Assembly (NCBI RefSeq): GCF_023910635.1 | Contig: NZ_JAAVVZ010000005.1 | Coordinates: forward strand, 62,001-126,000 | From: Sphingorhabdus sp. | GTDB lineage: Bacteria > Pseudomonadota > Alphaproteobacteria > Sphingomonadales > Sphingomonadaceae | Direction of reading: 5' to 3' | Length of the DNA: 64,000 nt | Shown: in pieces, positions 8,224 to 15,319 of the stretch | How positions within the stretch are numbered: the stretch's first letter is position 1 | Layout of the letters: the number at the start of each line of letters is the position of its first letter | The notes under the pieces: model-generated | Told to the model about the DNA's origin: nothing | The model's input: only the letters and a program-made list of their open reading frames with translations | Database searches by the model: none | Position numbers and translations under genes: made by a program

Positions 8224-9224
8224 TGAACCCGATGATCGCCAGACTTGTCATCCTTATCCTTTTATTTGTGGCGGTGTTTCTTCTTGCCGAGTTGGCCATT
8301 TCAGCAGTGCGACGCCGCTCGTCAGAAACCCGTGCCATTAATAAGCGCTTGCGAATGATCGAAGGCGGAATGGACCGGGAACTGGTGTCGTCGAAATTGC
8401 GCAAGTCACAACCACTTGAATTTGCCAGCGGCAACGGGTTTATTGGTAAGGCGCTTGCGAATATTCAACAGTCGGTGATAGCGAGCGGCGTCGCAATGCC
8501 TGCGCATCAGATCATGTTGGCTATGGCACTGGGTTCGGCGTTGGTCACCGTAATCGTGATCATCGGCGCGGCAATCGCGGGCTACGCGATCAATTTTGGC
8601 AGTGTTCAATTGGCTTTGGTCGTTGGTCTTGCGATTGGGCTTGGCATTCCTTTGGTCATTTTATCGCGGATAGCGTCGAAGCGTCGGCAGAAAATGCAGG
8701 AGCAATTTCCCGTTGCTCTCGACATATTTATTCGAGGATTGCGGTCGGGTCACCCGGTGTCGTCGGCGTTAGATTTGCTTACCAAAGAAATGGAAGACCC
8801 GCTGGGCTCTGAATTTGGTCTTGTGCTTGATGAAGTGGCCTATGGCGCAGATGTGCGTGATGCCCTCCAATCCATGGCGGATCGTTGGGGACTGGAAGAT
8901 ATCCAGATGTTTGTCGTGTCCTTGTCCGTACAAAATGAAACAGGCGGCAATCTTGCTGAAATCCTTGCAAATTTGTCTTCTGTCATCCGTGAACGCGCGA
9001 GCATGTATATGAAAGTCCGTGCGCTGAGTTCAGAGGGCCGGATGACAGCTCTGGTTTTGACTGCGCTGCCGCTTTTGACCATCTCGGGACTGTTTCTGCT
9101 AAATCCCTCATTTTATCTCGACGTTGCGCAAGATCCGATATTTGTTCCGGGATTTCTGGGGCTGGTAGTTTTATACTTCATCGGCTTTTTCACTATTCGC
9201 CGCATGATAGATTTGAAGGTCTGA
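8223..9224 (+). CDS. tadB: Tad inner-membrane platform protein TadB
   Basis: 333 residues of the T2SS-F/GspF family. Membrane helices lie near 5-25, 95-115, 120-142, 275-295 and 305-325. The cytosolic GspF fold contains QFPVALDIFIRGLRSGHPVSSAL, quoted here in pieces: QFPVALD and RGLRSGHPV. With TadC it forms the inner-membrane platform that transmits CpaF movement. It follows cpaF by one-base overlap and precedes tadC by one base. Confidence 0.93.
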   Translation: MNPMIARLVILILLFVAVFLLAELAISAVRRRSSETRAINKRLRMIEGGMDRELVSSKLRKSQPLEFASGNGFIGKALANIQQSVIASGVAMPAHQIMLAMALGSALVTVIVIIGAAIAGYAINFGSVQLALVVGLAIGLGIPLVILSRIASKRRQKMQEQFPVALDIFIRGLRSGHPVSSALDLLTKEMEDPLGSEFGLVLDEVAYGADVRDALQSMADRWGLEDIQMFVVSLSVQNETGGNLAEILANLSSVIRERASMYMKVRALSSEGRMTALVLTALPLLTISGLFLLNPSFYLDVAQDPIFVPGFLGLVVLYFIGFFTIRRMIDLKV

Positions 9225-9225
9225 A

Positions 9226-10200
9226 ATGTTAGGCGGACTCTCTCTGAACGGGCCTATGCGGTTTGCGTTGCTTGCCTTGGTGTTTGTCATCGTGATGGCA
9301 ATCGTCATTTTAATGTCCAATGCGTATGCGCGGCGTGCGGCAACTCGGTCGCGATTAGACGAAGTGCGCGGGCAGCAAAGTCGACTAACGGCCTCTGCCA
9401 GTCTTCGCGGCGATACTATGGCTAAGGGGTGGCATAAGCTTACCGCGATTATTGAAAAATCAGGGATTTCGCTGGTCGATACCCAGGGCGATAGCCTGCG
9501 TGCCCGTTTAGTTGCTGCCGGATATAATTCTCCACTCGCACCGAAGGTCTTCACGGCAGTTCGTCTTGGAATGCTGGTGGTATTGCCGACGATATTTGTA
9601 AGCGTCATTTTCTTAGGAGGCACGGAGGTTTCGCCGTTCAAACTGTATCTGTTTGGCGTGGCACTCGCGATATTTGGCCTTTATGCCCCGAACCTATTCA
9701 TTTCAGCAAAGGCCGATCGTCGCCGGGAGGCTATCGTCAATGGTTTTCCCGATAGCCTCGACCTGATGCTGGTATGCGTGGAGGCCGGCCTGGGTATGGA
9801 GGCTGCATTTGACCGTGTAGGTCGGGAGATGCAAAATTCGCATCCATTGGTGGCCGAGATGTTATCTATCGTCACACTAGAATTGCGCGCCGGTTCTACC
9901 CGCGAAGAAGCATTGCGGAACATGGCAACTAGGACTCAAGTCACCGAAATCCGTTCATTTGCGACGTTGCTCATCCAATCCGATAAATTGGGTTCGAGCA
10001 TTGGCGAGACGTTGCGCGTCTACGCTTCGGAAATGCGCGAAAAACGTCGGATGCGCGCAGAGGAAAAGGCGCACCGTTTGCCAGTGCTCTTGTCGGTACC
10101 TCTTGTGGCCTGCATGCTGCCCGTAATGATTGGTGTTCTGATGTTGCCCGCGATTATTCGTCTAGTCCGCGAAATGTTGCCAGCGATGAGTGGGGGGTAG
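9226..10200 (+). CDS. tadC: Tad inner-membrane platform protein TadC
   Basis: 324 residues, the second GspF-family platform protein. It has an N-terminal helix, a central pair of helices (about 105-150) and a C-terminal pair around PVLLSVPLVACMLPVMIGVL. The cytosolic segment has FPDSLDLMLVCVEAGLGMEAA and FATLLIQSDKLGSSIGETLR, both typical of TadC. It sits immediately after tadB and ends four bases before the tadD start. Confidence 0.93.
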   Translation: MLGGLSLNGPMRFALLALVFVIVMAIVILMSNAYARRAATRSRLDEVRGQQSRLTASASLRGDTMAKGWHKLTAIIEKSGISLVDTQGDSLRARLVAAGYNSPLAPKVFTAVRLGMLVVLPTIFVSVIFLGGTEVSPFKLYLFGVALAIFGLYAPNLFISAKADRRREAIVNGFPDSLDLMLVCVEAGLGMEAAFDRVGREMQNSHPLVAEMLSIVTLELRAGSTREEALRNMATRTQVTEIRSFATLLIQSDKLGSSIGETLRVYASEMREKRRMRAEEKAHRLPVLLSVPLVACMLPVMIGVLMLPAIIRLVREMLPAMSGG

Positions 10201-10204
10201 GAAA

Positions 10205-11245
10205 ATGCATATTTCATTTGCGAGATGTGTTTTGGGTGGATGCGCAACCCTTACAGTGGGAGGATGCGCCACCCAGCAGAATGCCCAGCCGGAATATCGG
10301 TTGTCGGCACCGTCAGCGCAAATTGTCGAAAGCACGTCAATGTTGCAACGGGGCAGGGCGCAATTGGCCGCTGGCCTCGAAGCCTTGGCAGTTGAATCTT
10401 TTCGTGCAGAAATTCGATTAAACCCCGACAGTGCAGAAGCATATAACGGTTTGGCAGTGGCTTATGGTCGCATCGGGCGCAATGATCTGGCGCAGCGTTA
10501 TTTTGAATTCGCGCTGGCAAATGATCCCCTGAACGTCAAAGTGCAGGCTAATCTTGCTAAGCTTCAAGGCAAAGAAGGGTTCGCGGCTCAACAAGCCGTT
10601 GCCTCGCCCATCGGTCCCGCGCGAGAGCCCGTGGCAGTTACGGCAAACAATCTCGATCAGCTTAGCGTCGTTTTCGAAGATGTCCCTATATTGCCGTTGC
10701 CGGCCGCAGCACAGATAAAATCTGAGGCATTAAGCGACACACCAACGCAGGAAATTTTGGCAAAACGCGGGATATTGTCGGCGCGTTTTGCCGTGGCGTC
10801 GGCTGATGTGGCAATGGATAAGGCTGACAAAAATGTTGTTTTGCGGACTTTTGTGCCGGTTCCGCCGGTCAAGCCACCCGTGCGCCCTTCGGAGCGCCCG
10901 ATCCCTTATCTCCAGCCAGACATCCGTGCAGGTGCTCGGTTGGAACGGGTATCTTTGAACGAAGTGCGATTGATTACCCTGGCAACAAACCTTCCACAGG
11001 GCCAGCAGCCAAAGCGGAGCTTTGATAGCTTCGGCGACCGGATAGCATTGTGGTTGCCCGCATATATGAACGCGGAACAAGCCGCTAGCCGTTACCAGGG
11101 GGATGAAAATATCGTGATCATGGCGGCGGTTGAGCGTGCGACGTTAAAGAAGAAGGTGGCGGTCGCGTCGAAAACGCATGGCGTACACGTGCCTGAATTT
11201 GCTTATATATTCTTTGCCGACAGCACGGGTTCTGTTGGCACCTGA
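10205..11245 (+). CDS. tadD: TadD-like TPR lipoprotein
   Basis: 346 residues from ATG 10205; an upstream in-frame start at 10190 lies inside tadC and lacks a ribosome site. The signal peptide carries a lipobox, TVGGC, with a second candidate, VLGGC, just before it. At least two TPR units follow (about 45-115: LDQ-rich AVESFRAEIRLNPDSAEAY and NDLAQRYFEFALANDP). A Pro-rich linker (VPPVKPPVRPSERP) leads to a C-terminal globular part with RLERVSLNEVRLITL. TadD-type lipoproteins act as secretin pilotins or assembly scaffolds. Confidence 0.82.
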   Translation: MHISFARCVLGGCATLTVGGCATQQNAQPEYRLSAPSAQIVESTSMLQRGRAQLAAGLEALAVESFRAEIRLNPDSAEAYNGLAVAYGRIGRNDLAQRYFEFALANDPLNVKVQANLAKLQGKEGFAAQQAVASPIGPAREPVAVTANNLDQLSVVFEDVPILPLPAAAQIKSEALSDTPTQEILAKRGILSARFAVASADVAMDKADKNVVLRTFVPVPPVKPPVRPSERPIPYLQPDIRAGARLERVSLNEVRLITLATNLPQGQQPKRSFDSFGDRIALWLPAYMNAEQAASRYQGDENIVIMAAVERATLKKKVAVASKTHGVHVPEFAYIFFADSTGSVGT

Positions 11246-11252
11246 CGTCATT

Positions 11253-12098
11253 ATGAAACAACTTATTCTTGGACTTTTTCTGGCGCTCACTGCGGCGGCT
11301 GGACTTCGTGCGCAGTCCGATGAGCCCGCTTTGCGTGCGCAGGTGCACTATTTGCAGCAGGTGGATGTCGCAATCCGTGAGGGCAGGTTGACCCAAGCGG
11401 GGCAGATGATCGCCTTGCTAGAGCGATCTGGTTCTAGCGCTTTTGCTGATGACCTTCGCCTGTTAAAGGCCGAGTTCCACATTGCCCATATGGACGTGGC
11501 ATCGGCATCTATGGCCTTGTCGCGTATTGAAAACCGTGAACGAAACATCTGCCGCATCGATTCCGCCATGGGATGGGTGGCTGCTAATCAACAGGCTTTT
11601 GATGACGCCATAGTCGCTTTAGCCAGAGCGACTAAAAATTGTTCCGACGACGCGGGGGCGTGGAATTTGCTTGGTCTGGCGTTCCTTGGAAAAGGCGAGA
11701 CAATGGCCGCGCGTGATGCATTTGGAGCGGCTATGTTGCTCGAACCCGAAAATGCGCAGTTGATGAATAACGACGCCCTCGCGGCGTTGCAGGATGGTGC
11801 CGTGGATGCTGCCTTGCACGCCTTGAGCCGCGCTGCCGAAAAAAGTCCGCTAAATCGTGCAATTTCGGCCAATCGAAATTTCGTTGCCGGCATTGCTGGC
11901 TTTGCACCAGTGCGTGAAAAAGGGGAAAGCGATGCCGATTGGAGCGCCAAACTGCTCCAATATGCCCAAGGTGCAAAATCCGCATCTCGTAAGCTTCAGG
12001 CGACTGCTTTGTTCTCCCGTGCCATCCTCATGCTAGATCGGTTTGACGAAGCCGTCTGGTCCGAAGTAAAACAAGTAATTGGGGGTGCCACTAAATGA
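11253..12098 (+). CDS. Secreted TPR protein, second TadD-type
   Basis: 281 residues with a Sec signal peptide (MKQLILGLFLALTAAAGLRAQ). It is built almost wholly of TPR-like helical pairs, such as AWNLLGLAFLGKGETMAARD and ALAALQDGAVDAALHALSRA. There is no lipobox, so it should be periplasmic. ATG 11253 is chosen for the signal peptide over an in-frame start at 11178 inside the previous gene. The stop overlaps the cpaA start (ATGA). The role is inferred from position: a scaffold in Tad assembly. Confidence 0.75.
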   Translation: MKQLILGLFLALTAAAGLRAQSDEPALRAQVHYLQQVDVAIREGRLTQAGQMIALLERSGSSAFADDLRLLKAEFHIAHMDVASASMALSRIENRERNICRIDSAMGWVAANQQAFDDAIVALARATKNCSDDAGAWNLLGLAFLGKGETMAARDAFGAAMLLEPENAQLMNNDALAALQDGAVDAALHALSRAAEKSPLNRAISANRNFVAGIAGFAPVREKGESDADWSAKLLQYAQGAKSASRKLQATALFSRAILMLDRFDEAVWSEVKQVIGGATK

Positions 12099-12586
12099 CT
12101 GTTACGTTTGGCTTTATCGCCATTTGGGTGGCCACTCTTTTTGCCGCAGCCATTTCCGATTTACGGGCATATCGCATACCTAACGCGCTGCCAGGCGTCT
12201 TAATGCTGCTTTTTGGTGTAGCTCAAATCATAGATTCAAACGCAACGGTTCCTTGGAGCAATATCGCGCATTTTGGGATCGCCCTGATTGTGGGCATGTT
12301 TCTGTTCAGTAGGGGGTGGATCGGTGGTGGAGATGCAAAGCTATACGCAGCAACCGCCTTGTGGTTCGCGTTGAACGGCGCCGCGATATTGTTGTTTTTC
12401 ACGACGATTGCCGGTGCAGTGCTTGCCGTGGGCTTTATCGTCGCGCGTATGACGGGCCTCCGTAAAAATGTGCCTAAGGAGGACCGCCGCATTCCTTATG
12501 GCGTTGCCATCGCCGCCGGCGGTGTGATCGCCGCCGCCTTTGTTGGCTGGCCCGCAATATTTGCCAATCTGCCTAAGTGGCCCTGA
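12095..12586 (+). CDS. cpaA: Prepilin peptidase CpaA/TadV (A24 family)
   Basis: 163 residues, about five membrane helices. Both catalytic aspartates of aspartic prepilin peptidases are seen: ISDLRAYRIPN near residue 22 and the GGGDAKL motif (IGGGDAKLYAA) near residue 76. It cleaves the Flp prepilin and probably the TadE/F pseudopilins. It is a stand-alone peptidase domain without the N-methylase domain, as usual for TadV. The last codons (AAG TGG CCC TGA) lie inside a dispersed 18-bp repeat. Confidence 0.92.
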   Translation: MTVTFGFIAIWVATLFAAAISDLRAYRIPNALPGVLMLLFGVAQIIDSNATVPWSNIAHFGIALIVGMFLFSRGWIGGGDAKLYAATALWFALNGAAILLFFTTIAGAVLAVGFIVARMTGLRKNVPKEDRRIPYGVAIAAGGVIAAAFVGWPAIFANLPKWP

Positions 12587-12592
12587 CCCTAA
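12575..12592 (+). repeat. Dispersed 18-bp repeat, copy 1 (forms the cpaA stop)
   Basis: AAGTGGCCCTGACCCTAA differs by one base from the consensus AAGTGGTCCTGACCCTAA. It lies between convergent cpaA and the response-regulator gene and supplies the cpaA TGA stop. Other copies are at 32309, 33621, 38525, 38598 and 45683. Confidence 0.6.
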
Positions 12593-12596
12593 AAGT

Positions 12597-13235
12597 TTAA
12601 TTCTGCGAAGAACGCATGCCTTCGCGTTTCACGATCAATTCGGCACGAGAGGCGACACCAAGTTTTCGGTATACACTGTTGAGGTGGATTTTAACCGTAC
12701 CTTCGGTCAATGTGCATCGATCTGCTATTTGACGGTTTCGTAATCCTAAGCACACAAGTTCAACAATCTCCATCTCTCTCTTGGTCAAAAGATCATCAGA
12801 ACGAATGCCCCGGCTTGGTTTATCAACGGAATATTGCAATGCCGGCTCAGTAACGCCACGCTCGAACCACTTGCCGCCGGCTAATATGGTGTTCATGCCA
12901 TTAATGATGACTTCAGGGTCGCTATCTTTCAAAGCTATGCCTTTGACGCCAAGACGCATGGCCTCAATCGTCTGTTCCGGGTCAATATGGACCGTCAGGA
13001 ACATAGTTGGAATATGTGGATAGTGTAAGCGCATATGCCGCAAAACCCGAAGTCCACCACCACCGTGCATCGTGACATCAAGCATCGCAAGATCTGGTCG
13101 CGCATTATCCAACTTGGCAATCGCCTCATCCACGGACAACGCCGTATCAACCGTGAAGTCGCAGCTGTCTTCTAAATATTGGCTAAAGCCATGTAAGAAG
13201 AAAGGATGGTCGTCTACTACAAGAATGCTAGTCAT
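12597..13235 (-). CDS. NarL/LuxR-type response regulator
   Basis: 212 residues. The N-terminal receiver domain has all canonical residues: Asp8/Asp9 (VVDDH), phospho-acceptor Asp53 (AMLDV), the Thr of MFLTVH and the Lys of GIALKDSD. The C-terminal LuxR helix-turn-helix (about 148-205) has LTKREMEIVELVCLGLRNRQ and the recognition helix region EGTVKIHLNSVYRKLGV. It overlaps the upstream kinase by 8 bases, so the two form a co-translated two-component pair. The nearest candidate targets are the divergent adhesin gene and the Tad locus, each preceded by a related TAACC...GGTTA repeat. Confidence 0.93.
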   Translation of the reverse strand: MTSILVVDDHPFFLHGFSQYLEDSCDFTVDTALSVDEAIAKLDNARPDLAMLDVTMHGGGGLRVLRHMRLHYPHIPTMFLTVHIDPEQTIEAMRLGVKGIALKDSDPEVIINGMNTILAGGKWFERGVTEPALQYSVDKPSRGIRSDDLLTKREMEIVELVCLGLRNRQIADRCTLTEGTVKIHLNSVYRKLGVASRAELIVKREGMRSSQN

Positions 13236-14937
13236 TCTCTATCTGCTGCATGGGAATACGGATCGATAACAACGTTCCTTTCCCAAGCCCCTCCGCATAG
13301 GCCTCACCGTTGACGAGTCTCAATCGTTCTCGCAGCGAAGCTGATTTCAATGTTAATTCAGGTTTTTCATATACCTGAGGCCCCTCAAGCGGTTGGCTTA
13401 AATCAATAACCGCCATCATGAGTGCATCTTGCTTGAGCGATAGTGTAACTGTCAAGGATTTGCTTTTGGCGTGGCGGGCAGCATTAGTGATTACCTCACG
13501 TAACAAATGCTCGATATTGAATGACGATTCCTTATCGACCGGTATGGCAGGCTCTTCCGATTTTAACTTTACTTCAATGCCCCATTGCAACGAAATGGTC
13601 CGGACGCAGATATCTATCTGGGACACCAGATTTACGGTATAATCAACGGTATCGCTGCGTTCCAAAAATCCGCGAAGACGGGCTTGTTCCAAGGTTACAA
13701 TATCAACTGCTTTCCTAATTTCCAATTCGATTGGATGTTGAATCACATCCTTACGCTTCGTCAGTAGCAATAAACGCATGCGCAACGCGGCAAGTGTTTG
13801 TAAAACTCCATCGTGCAGATCGCGGCGCGCAACATCGTGCGCATCTGCTATAAAATTCCGTTGAGCAGTCGCGACTTTCCCTAAATATTCACTCATTTCA
13901 GTTACATGGCGACCGACGAACGCAGCCTCTGCCATTAATACGACATCAATGTGATTGTTGACAGCGCAGATAAATCCACCCCGCATGTGGTCAATCTGTA
14001 GGGGTTGAACCAAGGCTGCTCTGATGTCGGCGCGACGGAGCACATGCGCAATGCGCTGCTCATTTTCATCAAAGGACCGATGACGCCCGGTATCGGGGCA
14101 GATGACGCGGTTAAGCTGCGTATCAAAAAGACTGTAACCAATCGGTAAGTGGCGAAGAGCGTTCAACAGATCTTCGCGCTCTTGCTCCTTCTGCAAAATC
14201 GGCAGGTTGCACTGATGATACTGGCCCGTTGCATACTGCGACGGTCCCTGCACCATACAGGCAGCTTGTTGCGGCCCAAACAAGAATGCGGATGCATTTG
14301 TCCACGCCTGAAGGTCAAACTCAAACGATTTTTCAAGCGAGAGGGTGTGCAGAGACGAAAATTCAATGCTGAAAAGTTTCAAGCGATATTTCCGGCTGGC
14401 CGATATCATAACCATGCCCATCGCAAGGAGCACCATCAGTTGGGATATGGCGTCCGATAGTTCCGACGAGGCAATTGTCGGCGGTGGGGAAGTTCCGGCA
14501 AGTTGTACTGCAAGGGAACTTAGAAGAAAAATAAACACGGCAAAAGCAACAGCAGCCAATACATGCTTGCCTTTCAACCCGATTGTCATCGCAATCGCGC
14601 CAACGCACACAGCAAAGGCCATAACAGGGATCGTCGCAATCTCCGTCCCCTGAAGCAGTGTGATGGCACAGAGGATCAAAATCGTGTCGCCGGCAACCTG
14701 CGCGCGTAGCGCACTTGGTTGTAGCAGTTGGCCGCCAACAGCGAGCAGTGTCGTCGCAGCAGTCCATCCAAGAAAAGCATAAAAGCAAAATTGCAGTGAC
14801 TTGGTAAAAGTCAGCTCATCTGGAGATGTCGATAAAGCTAAAAAAATGATGCTGCATAACAATATTCGTGCAAGCGGCCATGCCAATAAAATGACGGCTG
14901 TAGGTAATCGATTTAGCACTTGATTGGGTATCCGCAT
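13228..14937 (-). CDS. Membrane sensor histidine kinase, HisKA_3 type, with a GAF-like region
   Basis: 569 residues. About six membrane helices (12-36, 47-70, 80-96, 100-120, 125-147, 165-181) precede a GAF-like cytosolic region (about 205-340). The HisKA_3 phosphorylation motif is RRDLHDGVLQTLAALR with His375. The ATPase domain has a good N-box (EVITNAARHA, Asn485), but the expected DxGxG box is replaced by DLSQPLEG at 512-519. A GT motif near the end (GKGTLLSIRIP) is retained. It is the NarX/DesK class normally paired with NarL regulators, here the overlapping gene at 12597. The short periplasmic loops suggest a membrane- or cytosol-derived signal. Confidence 0.88.
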   Translation of the reverse strand: MRIPNQVLNRLPTAVILLAWPLARILLCSIIFLALSTSPDELTFTKSLQFCFYAFLGWTAATTLLAVGGQLLQPSALRAQVAGDTILILCAITLLQGTEIATIPVMAFAVCVGAIAMTIGLKGKHVLAAVAFAVFIFLLSSLAVQLAGTSPPPTIASSELSDAISQLMVLLAMGMVMISASRKYRLKLFSIEFSSLHTLSLEKSFEFDLQAWTNASAFLFGPQQAACMVQGPSQYATGQYHQCNLPILQKEQEREDLLNALRHLPIGYSLFDTQLNRVICPDTGRHRSFDENEQRIAHVLRRADIRAALVQPLQIDHMRGGFICAVNNHIDVVLMAEAAFVGRHVTEMSEYLGKVATAQRNFIADAHDVARRDLHDGVLQTLAALRMRLLLLTKRKDVIQHPIELEIRKAVDIVTLEQARLRGFLERSDTVDYTVNLVSQIDICVRTISLQWGIEVKLKSEEPAIPVDKESSFNIEHLLREVITNAARHAKSKSLTVTLSLKQDALMMAVIDLSQPLEGPQVYEKPELTLKSASLRERLRLVNGEAYAEGLGKGTLLSIRIPMQQIEND

Positions 14938-14965
14938 TCTGTGAACTCGTTAAAAATACAATAGT

Positions 14966-14993
14966 ATAACCTTTAGTCTAATACAAGGGTTAT
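14966..14993. promoter_or_regulatory. Inverted repeat ATAACCTTT / AAGGGTTAT, candidate operator
   Basis: 9-bp half-sites (14966-14974 and 14985-14993) match at 8 of 9 positions across a 10-base spacer. The site lies close to the kinase start. Its core resembles the TAACC-N5-GGTTA repeat upstream of flp at 84-98. A role as the binding site of the neighbouring LuxR-type regulator is inference. Confidence 0.35.
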
Positions 14994-15108
14994 AGTTTTG
15001 AATTATAATGGTTAAAATTGCCTAACATTCTTGCCAATCGACTGCAGTTGGTGATTACTACCTAAATAACGAATCAGTTTTACCATTCTAGGGTCGCCCA
15101 CTGGAATG

Positions 15109-15147
15109 GCAAACCCGACAGCTTGAGTAATCGAGCCTGAGGTTTGC
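15109..15147 (+). other. Two-stem hairpin with GTAA (GNRA) loop in the adhesin leader
   Basis: A perfect 7-bp outer stem (15109-15115 with 15141-15147) encloses an internal loop and a 6-bp inner stem (15121-15126 with 15131-15136, one G-T pair) capped by GTAA. It lies 170 bases before the adhesin start, so it could be part of the mRNA leader. I do not recognise it as a known riboswitch. Confidence 0.35.
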
Positions 15148-15319
15148 ACAGATTAGGATAAGGGCATCATGGCCACTGTATATTGTCTGAGGACAGGCGT
15201 GTGCGTTTGTTCTTGTACAGAATTTTTCACAGGTTTCTGTGGGCCATGCCGTTCGCCAATGACCAAGCACGCACCGTGCCCAGCCGGCACGATAGCAACA
15301 TTTTGCATAGGAACGTACG

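Larger units (their letters stand above)
14938..15319. promoter_or_regulatory. Divergent intergenic region between the kinase and the giant adhesin
   Basis: 382 bases without a supportable gene; it must hold the promoters for both the kinase operon and the adhesin operon. The kinase-proximal 130 bases are strongly A/T-rich and contain an inverted repeat (14966-14993). The adhesin-proximal part contains a two-stem hairpin (15109-15147) and two small hairpins (15228-15241, 15276-15290). The adhesin ribosome site AGGAAC is at 15309-15314. Confidence 0.55.

Noticed and set aside
15109-15150. Hairpin in the adhesin leader considered as a c-di-GMP-I (GEMM) riboswitch
   Set aside because: GCAAACC and a GNRA loop are present, but the second conserved arm and the expected tetraloop receptor are absent.
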